NCBI GenBank assembly: GCA_004556655.1
Contig: SFGF01000119.1
Location: 1 to 5,743 of the forward strand
Length of the DNA: 5,743 nt
Reading direction: 5' to 3'
Source of the DNA: Lachnospiraceae bacterium
Lineage (GTDB): Bacteria; Bacillota; Clostridia; Lachnospirales; Lachnospiraceae
The position numbers and the translations under genes are program-made. This document shows, piece after piece, positions 1-5,233 of the stretch (its first letter is position 1; every line of letters starts with the position of its first letter). Below the pieces are notes generated by a model. The model was not told the origin of the DNA and made no database searches. It saw nothing but the letters and a program-made list of their open reading frames with translations.

Positions 1-1359
1 GGTTCTTGCTGCCTGACTGTCCAGCATGGTCACAATACAAAGGTACACAGACAGACTGGCTGCCAAAGACAACAGTACCACCGCAGTTCTTTTCTTATCT
101 TTTGTAAACTGCTCCAGGGAAAGTCTTGCTATTACTTTCCCCTGTCCTGCTTTTCTTCCTTTTACGGTTTTGTGGGGCGGACGATAACCAAGCGCTTCTA
201 TTGGAGAGATATCTGCTGCCATTTTTGCCGGTTTTTGGCTGGCCAGAAAGATGGTAACTCCAACCAGTAAGATGGTTGCCAGCAGAACTGCCGGATGAAA
301 ACGAACCATATCTGCTCCAACATAACCACTTTTGATTCCAAGTGATTTTACTACAACAGGAATCAGGAAAAAGGATGCCAGCCCACCTGACAGACATCCA
401 AGTACTGTCCCTGCAGATCCGATCAGAAGCATCTGTTCCTTCATCATCCTTTTTATCTGCTTTTCCGTCATTCCGACCGTCTGAAGCAGACCATAATAAC
501 GAACTTTTCCAGCTACGGAAAGATACATAATATTATAAATAAGCAGATACGCACACAAACAGGTAACTGCAATCAAGCCAATAAGGCCTGCCAATATCTG
601 AACCGATGCGCCAAGATCTTCCATGAAGAAAAGATTCTGCTGCTTTCCAAGGTTCATACTTTCGATAAAAGCATTCTGCTCTGTTTTTGTCATTATTTTT
701 TGCTTAAAATCCATAAAGTAACGACCGGAAGCTGCCTGAGAAAGCTTCCATCCCGATTGATCATAGAATTCTTTCGAGACATAAAACTGTTTCTTTGGTC
801 CATATCCGTCCCAGATCCCACAGATTCGAAAAGTCCCTGTAAAGATTCCCTCATGTGTTCCATAAGACATAGCAAGGGTATCGCCTACATCAAGATCTTC
901 GTAACCACATTCTTTTAAAGCGGATTTTGTTACCATTATCTCATCCAAAGCTGTCGGATATCTTCCTTCCAACTTTTCTCTGACCGGCTCCATCATCTGT
1001 GTCCAATATCCATCATCTGCCCAGATCAGTCCCACATTAGGTGTGGAATCCTGATCTGTTTTTTCTACCCATCCACAGACTCCCACCGCACCTGTCAGAA
1101 CGATATCCGGGTTGTTCTCACACATTTGCCTCTGTTCATCCGTCACTCCATACATGATTGCATCAAATTCAGCTCCTGACATACGGATGTTCTGAATTTT
1201 CTGAAGTCTAAAATAAGAATCTCCAACTGTGAATATTGTGAATACCAAAAAGGAAGAAAGAAGAACCGCAAGGAACAACGTAATGGTCTTTCTCCTGTTT
1301 ACTTTTAAAGCATTCCATGCCATCCTTTTGATCACTTTCTGATTAGGATTCTTAAGCAT
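1..1359 (-). CDS. FtsX/MacB-type ABC transporter permease, C-terminus cut by window edge
   Basis: Membrane subunit of an ABC transporter, partner of the ATPase directly upstream. The reading frame is open for 453 codons from the ATG at 1357-1359 to position 1, with no stop. Visible layout: a first membrane helix at about residues 26-46, an outside domain of about 200 residues as in MacB-like proteins, three helices of the FtsX core at about 250-275, 308-337 and 353-373, a conserved-looking cytoplasmic segment SPIEALGYR at about 383-391, and a further helix at about 421-444 that appears to begin a second half. Permeases of this layout are usually around 800 residues or more, so roughly half is missing. 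The start codon lies inside the last codons of the ATPase gene (8-bp overlap), pointing to coupled translation. Members of this superfamily export peptides or lipoproteins, act on cell-envelope targets or confer peptide resistance. The substrate cannot be read from the sequence. Confidence 0.9.
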   Translation of the reverse strand, partial: MLKNPNQKVIKRMAWNALKVNRRKTITLFLAVLLSSFLVFTIFTVGDSYFRLQKIQNIRMSGAEFDAIMYGVTDEQRQMCENNPDIVLTGAVGVCGWVEKTDQDSTPNVGLIWADDGYWTQMMEPVREKLEGRYPTALDEIMVTKSALKECGYEDLDVGDTLAMSYGTHEGIFTGTFRICGIWDGYGPKKQFYVSKEFYDQSGWKLSQAASGRYFMDFKQKIMTKTEQNAFIESMNLGKQQNLFFMEDLGASVQILAGLIGLIAVTCLCAYLLIYNIMYLSVAGKVRYYGLLQTVGMTEKQIKRMMKEQMLLIGSAGTVLGCLSGGLASFFLIPVVVKSLGIKSGYVGADMVRFHPAVLLATILLVGVTIFLASQKPAKMAADISPIEALGYRPPHKTVKGRKAGQGKVIARLSLEQFTKDKKRTAVVLLSLAASLSVYLCIVTMLDSQAART

Positions 1360-2053
1360 AGGAATCACTTCCCTTCCTGGTATCTCCTACAATCTTTCCG
1401 TCCTCAATATGTACGATACGATCTGCAAGCTGTGCAATGTCTCTGTCATGAGTGATCAAGATCAAGGTCTGGCTGAACTGTCTTGCTGCCATTTTCAAAA
1501 GTCCAAGCACATCATGGCTGGTAACCGAATCCAGATTTCCCGTGGGTTCATCAGCCAGAATAATGGCGGGCTTCGCCGCAAGCGCCCTGGCAATCGCAGC
1601 CCTCTGCTGCTGTCCACCAGATAATGTTCCAGGAAGAGCTTCCCTCTTCTCTGCCAGCCCTAAAAGTTCCAGTATCCCATCCACATATTCCACATCAACC
1701 TTTCTCCCATCCAGTTCCACCGGAAGAATGACATTCTCATATACATTAAGATCCGGAACAAGATTATAATTTTGAAAAATAAACCCGATCTTTCTTCTGC
1801 GGAATATGGCAAGCTGTTCTTTTTTCATCCCCAGAAGACACTTACCCTCTACCAACACTTCCCCTTCTGTTGGCACATCCAGTCCACCCAGCATATGCAA
1901 AAGTGTACTTTTCCCGGATCCGCTTTTTCCGATAATAGCAACAAATTCCTGATCTTTCACACGAAAATCTACGCCATCCAATGCCTTTACCGTATTTTCA
2001 CCCATTTGATAGTATTTTTTTAAGCTTCTTGTCTCTACAATGTACTCTTTCAT
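1352..2053 (-). CDS. ABC transporter ATP-binding protein (MacB/LolD/SalX-like)
   Basis: Cytoplasmic ATPase of 233 residues, the usual length for this family, that would power the adjacent permease. All motifs are intact: an aromatic A-loop Tyr near 14-15, Walker A GKSGSGKST at 42-50, Q-loop FQNYNLVP with Gln94, signature LSGGQQQ at 144-150, Walker B ILADEP at 165-170 with catalytic Glu169, D-loop GNLD at 172-175 and switch His202. The combination FQxxNLVP plus LSGGQQQR plus ADEPTGNLD is typical of the MacB/LolD/BceA branch, which pairs with FtsX-like permeases. The ATG is preceded by a strong AAGGAGG (minus strand, plus-strand positions 2061-2067) at a 7-nt spacing, which fixes the start. It is separated from the kinase gene by 106 bp containing promoter and operator-like signals, so it can be transcribed independently of the regulator pair. 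The substrate is unknown. Confidence 0.96.
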   Translation of the reverse strand: MKEYIVETRSLKKYYQMGENTVKALDGVDFRVKDQEFVAIIGKSGSGKSTLLHMLGGLDVPTEGEVLVEGKCLLGMKKEQLAIFRRRKIGFIFQNYNLVPDLNVYENVILPVELDGRKVDVEYVDGILELLGLAEKREALPGTLSGGQQQRAAIARALAAKPAIILADEPTGNLDSVTSHDVLGLLKMAARQFSQTLILITHDRDIAQLADRIVHIEDGKIVGDTRKGSDSYA

Positions 2054-2072
2054 TGGTTTGCCTCCTTCTTTT

Positions 2073-2090
2073 GATATTCTATAGAATATC
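2073..2090. promoter_or_regulatory. Perfect 18-bp palindrome over the ATPase promoter -10 region
   Basis: GATATTCTA followed by its exact reverse complement TAGAATATC, with no spacer. It sits 5 bp upstream of the ATPase ribosome binding site and contains the proposed -10 hexamer TATAGA. Having no loop, it is better suited to binding a dimeric protein than to forming an RNA hairpin. If bound, it would block the promoter. The ligand is unknown, and an AT-rich palindrome of this length could still be fortuitous. Confidence 0.5.
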
Positions 2091-2105
2091 TCCTAAAAAT
2101 CACAA
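2078..2105 (-). promoter_or_regulatory. Candidate promoter of the ATPase-permease operon
   Basis: On the minus strand, TTGTGA (2100-2105) serves as -35 and TATAGA (2078-2083) as -10, with a 16-bp spacer. The predicted start, near 2071, leaves a very short leader that still includes the AAGGAGG site. The -35 is imperfect, fitting a promoter that needs an activator bound upstream. An alternative is the extended -10 TGTGATAAT inside the 22-bp palindrome (hexamer at 2123-2128), which has no good -35 and would make that palindrome a repressor site instead. Confidence 0.4.
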
Positions 2106-2122
2106 ACCTGTCTCAATTTTCA

Positions 2123-2144
2123 ATTATCACAAGATTGTGACAAT
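2123..2144. promoter_or_regulatory. 22-bp inverted repeat, likely response-regulator operator
   Basis: The arms ATTATCACAA and TTGTGACAAT are separated by GA; 9 of 10 positions pair. The core is TCACA-N4-TGTGA (2127-2140). From memory, BceR-type regulators of Firmicutes bind TNACA-N4-TGTAA sites upstream of ABC transporter genes, and this core matches that form except for one base in the right half. It lies 17 bp upstream of the proposed -35 of the ATPase promoter, a natural place for an activator. Binding by the regulator encoded at 3077-3745 is inferred. There is no T-run after it, so it is not a rho-independent terminator of the kinase gene. Confidence 0.6.
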
Positions 2145-2159
2145 CCCCGATCGGTTATG

Positions 2160-3089
2160 TTACGATTTAATCACCGGTAAATACAGGCGAAAACACGCTC
2201 CTTTTCCCACTTCAGACTGTACTTCTATGTAGCCCTTCTGAAGCTCCATGATTGTTCTTGCAAGATATAATCCGATCCCAATCCCTGGTTTATCATGAAC
2301 CTCCGGCTCACGGTAAAATCTTGTAAAGATCTCTGCCTGCCTCTCCGGTGCAATCCCTTTTCCGGTATCGGAAATGCTGATCTTAAAAAATAATTCCTGT
2401 CTTTCTGTCTGAATATGGATTTTTCCACCGGGTTCGGTATACTTGAGTGCATTATCCAGAATATTATAAATTGCTTCCTCCGTCCATTTGCTGTCATGAC
2501 GGATCATCATATTTTCTTCGCAGTTCACATATAGATCAATCCCCTTCAACGCCGCCTCCGGAACCACATCGGCAACCGCGTGGCGAATTGTTTCGTATAG
2601 ATTTTTGTCTTCCTTATGTATTTGCAGAATTCCCGTTTCAAGCCTTGACATTTTTACCATGCTCTGCATTAAAAAATCAATTTTTTCCATCTGCCCTTTG
2701 ATTTTTCCCAAAAACTCCTGACTGTTTTGCGAAAACTCCTCGTCCTCAAGGAGTTCCAGGTATAGTTTAATATTGGCAATGGGCGTCCTTGTCTGATGGG
2801 ATATATCAGAAATCAATCCCTTTACTCTTTCTTTCTCACGAAAACCGTCTTCTTCTTTTTTCCGGAATACGTGCCCGGCTTTCGCTAATTGTGTTCCTGT
2901 TCTTCCCCAGAGGCTATCCTCCAATTCTTCTTCCATATTCCATTCTTTTCCTGTTACGATAGCATCCAGAGCATCTTCCACCTTTTCAGCAAACAACTTC
3001 GCTTCTTTTTTTATCCGGTAGTTTTTCCATAACAATACCATTACTGCTGCAAATAAAATTATCATCATGATACACATCAGCCAATCCAT
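2160..3089 (-). CDS. Sensor histidine kinase with a single membrane helix
   Basis: A 309-residue membrane-bound sensor kinase, partner of the regulator upstream. Residues 2-21 form one hydrophobic helix right at the N-terminus. A charged linker of about 65 residues follows, then the dimerisation helix with H-box DISHQTRTPI, phospho-acceptor His98. The ATPase domain has the N-box NILDNALKY (Asn209, Asn213), G1 box DTGKGI (241-246), F-box FTRFYR (255-260) and G2 box GIGIGL (269-274). All catalytic motifs are intact. No extracellular, PAS or HAMP domain is visible, so the signal probably comes from within the membrane or from a partner protein. The known intramembrane-sensing BceS kinases have two helices joined by a short loop; this one has only one. 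The ATG overlaps the end of the regulator gene by 13 bp and has a modest GGGATGG-type ribosome site, which suggests coupled translation. Confidence 0.95.
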   Translation of the reverse strand: MDWLMCIMMIILFAAVMVLLWKNYRIKKEAKLFAEKVEDALDAIVTGKEWNMEEELEDSLWGRTGTQLAKAGHVFRKKEEDGFREKERVKGLISDISHQTRTPIANIKLYLELLEDEEFSQNSQEFLGKIKGQMEKIDFLMQSMVKMSRLETGILQIHKEDKNLYETIRHAVADVVPEAALKGIDLYVNCEENMMIRHDSKWTEEAIYNILDNALKYTEPGGKIHIQTERQELFFKISISDTGKGIAPERQAEIFTRFYREPEVHDKPGIGIGLYLARTIMELQKGYIEVQSEVGKGACFRLYLPVIKS

Positions 3090-3745
3090 TGATATCCCAT
3101 CCCATATACATTTGAAATATACCTGTTATTCTTATCTTCAATCTTTCCTCTCAGACGATTCACATTTACTGCCAGTGTGTGCTTGTCCACAAACTGGCCT
3201 CCGCTGTCCCACAACCGCTCCAATAACAAATCATAAGTCAGAAGCTGTCCCCGGTTCATAAGAAATTGACGAAGCAGACGGCACTCTGTCGGTGTGACGG
3301 GGCATTCCTGACCTTTTACCGTCACTCGTGCATTATCCAAATCTATATATAAATACTCATCTGCAAAAATCAGACGATTGACCGAAGCAGTTCTTTTTAA
3401 AATGACTTCTATTTTTCTAAGTAAAATCTTCATTGAAAATGGTTTTGTAACGTAATCTTCTGCCCCGGATTCATATCCTGCCAGAGCATCCTCCTCCATA
3501 TCCCTGGCTGTCAGGTAAATGACCGGAACTTCTCTTTGCTTTTTTACCCACTGGCAAAAAGAGAAGCCCTCGCCATCTGGAAGATTCACATCCAGAAGGA
3601 CCATATCTATCTGATTCTCAAAAAAAATCTGCTTCCCTTTTTCCATAAAAGTCACACCATAAACTCCATATCCTGACTTTTTCAAAGAATAACAGATCGC
3701 CTGATTCAAATCATAATCATCTTCTACAACTAATATATTCTGCAT
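3077..3745 (-). CDS. OmpR/PhoB-family response regulator
   Basis: A 222-residue two-domain DNA-binding regulator, normal length for the family, phosphorylated by the neighbouring kinase. The receiver domain (about 1-118) has the acidic pocket Glu8-Asp9-Asp10, phospho-acceptor Asp52 in LLDVNLPDGEG, switch Thr79 and conserved Lys101 in the KPF motif. The winged-helix domain (about 125-221) includes the segment TPTECRLL and a recognition-helix region around HTLAVNVNRLRGKIE (189-203), then the terminal hairpin ending YGMGYQW. The start at 3743-3745 is supported by GGAGG (plus-strand 3755-3759) 9 nt upstream. It is the first gene of the pair. Its likely targets are its own promoter region and the palindrome at 2123-2144, which is inferred. 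It belongs to the broad VanR/BceR-like group; a finer assignment is not possible by eye. Confidence 0.96.
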   Translation of the reverse strand: MQNILVVEDDYDLNQAICYSLKKSGYGVYGVTFMEKGKQIFFENQIDMVLLDVNLPDGEGFSFCQWVKKQREVPVIYLTARDMEEDALAGYESGAEDYVTKPFSMKILLRKIEVILKRTASVNRLIFADEYLYIDLDNARVTVKGQECPVTPTECRLLRQFLMNRGQLLTYDLLLERLWDSGGQFVDKHTLAVNVNRLRGKIEDKNNRYISNVYGMGYQWIG

Positions 3746-3809
3746 ATCCTAATTCCTCCAATACAGATTCTCACAAAGAAATCTCTGCATAGCAATGATA
3801 CCTTTCAAT

Positions 3810-3818
3810 ATTGTACCA
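3810..3818 (-). promoter_or_regulatory. Extended -10 promoter of the regulator-kinase operon
   Basis: On the minus strand the sequence TGGTACAAT gives a TG extension and a near-consensus -10 (TACAAT, 3810-3815). No good -35 lies 16-18 bp upstream, which fits an extended -10 or activator-dependent promoter. The predicted leader is close to 60 nt and ends in the GGAGG site in front of the regulator gene. Confidence 0.5.
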
Positions 3819-3905
3819 CAGACTTTTCCTGGGTATGGGAAAAAAAGAAAGAATCTCAATTTTGTGATTATTCAGTGCACAAAAAAAATAAATATTTTAC
3901 AAGTC

Positions 3906-3935
3906 TTTTCATATATGTAAATGGTAGTATGAAAA
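3906..3935. repeat. 8-bp inverted repeat abutting the IS left end
   Basis: TTTTCATA (3906-3913) and TATGAAAA (3928-3935) are exact reverse complements, 14 nt apart. The left arm is also part of a 16-bp near-palindrome, TTTTCATATATGTAAA (3906-3921, one mismatched pair). The right arm stops exactly where the insertion sequence is proposed to begin, so it may overlap the target duplication or be part of the native target site. AT-rich sequence makes chance occurrence possible. Confidence 0.35.
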
Positions 3936-3972
3936 TGTAGTTTTTCGGCGGTTAAAAATGTTGGTTTTCGGC
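3936..3972 (+). repeat. Tandem left-end repeats of the IS21 element
   Basis: TGTAGTTTTTCGGC (3936-3949) and TGTTGGTTTTCGGC (3959-3972) match at 12 of 14 positions and start 23 bp apart, about two helical turns. Both are preceded by AAAA. Multiple terminal repeats of this kind are known transposase-binding sites in IS21-family ends. A matching inverted copy is expected at the unseen right end. Confidence 0.75.
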
Positions 3973-3995
3973 AAAGCTTAATCATATGTGATACA
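3961..3995 (+). promoter_or_regulatory. Weak candidate promoter of istA
   Basis: Two overlapping options exist: TTGGTT (3961-3966) with TATGTG (3985-3990, 18-bp spacer), or TTCGGC (3967-3972) with the extended -10 TG-T-GATACA (hexamer 3990-3995, 17-bp spacer). Both overlap the second end repeat, so transposase binding there could repress its own gene. Neither is close to consensus, as expected for a poorly expressed transposase. Confidence 0.3.
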
Positions 3996-4012
3996 CTCTC
4001 ATATGAGAGGTG
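3996..4012 (+). promoter_or_regulatory. istA ribosome binding site inside a small hairpin
   Basis: CTCTC-ATAT-GAGAG (3996-4009) is a perfect 14-bp palindrome able to fold as a 5-bp stem with a 4-nt loop. Its right arm is part of the ribosome site AGAGGTG (4006-4012), 6 nt before the ATG at 4019. That spacing is why ATG 4019 is preferred over the in-frame GTG at 4010, which has no ribosome site of its own. A transcript containing both arms could hide the site. Confidence 0.5.
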
Positions 4013-4018
4013 CAACAT

Positions 4019-5230
4019 ATGAGGAAAGACATTTATGAGCGTATGAAACTAATGAAAAAAGACGGTATCAAACCCAATTATGCTGAAGTCGCTCGTGCCT
4101 ATGGCTGTGACTATCGCACAGTCAAACGGTACTTTGAAGATGATTCAGCAACTGTTAAAAAGCGTGAATATTCATCAAAGCTTGATCCATATCGCGAGAC
4201 GATTCAAGATAAACTGAAGCTTGGGTGCTCTGCACATTCAATCTTCAAGTTTATCGAGAAAAAAGGCTTTACAGGCAAATACACAATCGTTAAGGATTAC
4301 TGCCGGAAGATTAAGCGAGAAGAGAAACAAAAAGCAACTATTCGCTTTGAAACCAATCCCGGCCTTCAGGGGCAGGTCGACTGGAAAGAGGAGATTTCTC
4401 TTGTATCCAGTGGTGGAAAAATATTTACAATCAATATCTTCCTGATGCTTTTGGGTTATTCAAGGAAGAAATACATAGAACTGACCTTGGATCGCAGTCA
4501 GGACACTCTGATGAATGCGATGGTACGAGGGTTCAAGTACTTTGAAGGAGTCCCTAAGGAAATTATCTTCGATAACATGAAGACTGTAGTTGATCACAGC
4601 AAAACAATGTATGAAAAAGCTGTCATCAATGAAAAGTTCTATCAGTTCTCCAAGGATATGGGCTTCGAGGTGTGGGCCTGCAGGCCATATAGACCTCAGA
4701 CAAAAGGAAAAGTCGAAGCCCTGGCAAGGACAACCGGTCGTCTCATGGTTTACAATAACGAGTTTGAAACCATAGAAGAACTGGACGAAATTGTCAGGGA
4801 ATTAAGGGAAGAGCTTAACAATGAGATTTCTCAGGCAACAGGTCTACCTCCGAATGTGTTATGGGAAAAAGAAAAAGAATATCTTCACCCGCTGCCTAAT
4901 CCTGAAATCATAGATACTTACCTGACAATACCACTCGTAAGAAAAGTTTCTAAAGAGTCCATGATTGTGTACAACAAACGAAAATATTCTCTTCCAGTAC
5001 AGTATATAGGAAAAACCGTAGAAATTAAAGAGGAAAATGGTAAACTTCTGATAATGTACCGAAAAAATATCATTACTTCGTTTGATTTAAGCACTAAAAG
5101 GTTTAATTACAAAATTGAACATATGAAAGAAATACTGGGCTCCGATGTCATGAAATACAAGGATGATGGCGAAATCGAAGAATTCGCGAAAAAGCAACTT
5201 AAACTTTATGACAATTTAAAAGGAGATTAA
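4019..5230 (+). CDS. istA: IS21-family transposase IstA
   Basis: DDE transposase of 403 residues that binds the element ends and carries out strand cleavage and joining. It works with the helper ATPase IstB encoded just downstream. The N-terminus has a helix-turn-helix (about 18-38, NYAEVARAYGCDYRTVKRY), followed by a basic linker. The integrase-like catalytic core has the three acidic residues Asp121 (in GQVDWK), Asp185 (in IIFDNM) and Glu233 (in KGKVEA). The C-terminal part (about 300-360) is a beta-rich segment with VYNKRKYSLP, as in other IstA proteins. Length is in the family's usual range and no frameshift or stop is seen, so the protein looks functional. The start at 4019 gives the well-spaced ribosome site AGAGGTG; a GTG at 4010 would add only three residues. 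The last codons contain the ribosome site for istB. Confidence 0.95.
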   Translation: MRKDIYERMKLMKKDGIKPNYAEVARAYGCDYRTVKRYFEDDSATVKKREYSSKLDPYRETIQDKLKLGCSAHSIFKFIEKKGFTGKYTIVKDYCRKIKREEKQKATIRFETNPGLQGQVDWKEEISLVSSGGKIFTINIFLMLLGYSRKKYIELTLDRSQDTLMNAMVRGFKYFEGVPKEIIFDNMKTVVDHSKTMYEKAVINEKFYQFSKDMGFEVWACRPYRPQTKGKVEALARTTGRLMVYNNEFETIEELDEIVRELREELNNEISQATGLPPNVLWEKEKEYLHPLPNPEIIDTYLTIPLVRKVSKESMIVYNKRKYSLPVQYIGKTVEIKEENGKLLIMYRKNIITSFDLSTKRFNYKIEHMKEILGSDVMKYKDDGEIEEFAKKQLKLYDNLKGD

Positions 5231-5233
5231 AAA

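Larger units (their letters stand above)
3746..3935. other. Intergenic region between regulator gene and IS21 element, no gene
   Basis: AT-rich DNA with no convincing reading frame. Reading leftwards it holds the promoter and leader of the regulator-kinase pair. It also contains a TTTTGTG/CACAAAA inverted repeat (3860-3866 and 3878-3884, 11-nt gap), a decamer TCTCAATTTT (3854-3863) that also occurs at 2111-2120, and an inverted repeat next to the insertion sequence. The native gene or signal that once lay to the right has been separated from it by the insertion sequence. Confidence 0.7.

Noticed and set aside
95..397. Minus-strand open frame of 100 codons within the permease gene.
   Set aside because: It is an out-of-frame shadow of the permease frame, rich in Ser, Trp and Cys and without domain features.
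1452..1769. Plus-strand open frame of 105 codons opposite the ATPase gene.
   Set aside because: It lies entirely antisense to a fully conserved ABC ATPase with all motifs in place, and has low-complexity Ser/Pro content.
2123..2154. The 22-bp palindrome and the adjacent CCGATCGG (2147-2154), considered as a terminator after the kinase gene.
   Set aside because: No T-run follows either on the minus strand, and the position and core motif fit an operator better.
3860..3884. TTTTGTG/CACAAAA inverted repeat beside an A-run, considered as a rho-independent terminator.
   Set aside because: The stem is AT-rich, with an 11-nt loop. On the plus strand it is followed by A rather than T, and on the minus strand by no T-run, so it does not fit a terminator.
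3746..4018. Search for a small gene, riboswitch, attenuator, tRNA or CRISPR repeat between the regulator gene and istA.
   Set aside because: No frame with a ribosome site, no tRNA-like fold and no regularly spaced repeats were seen apart from the IS end repeats and the short palindromes listed.
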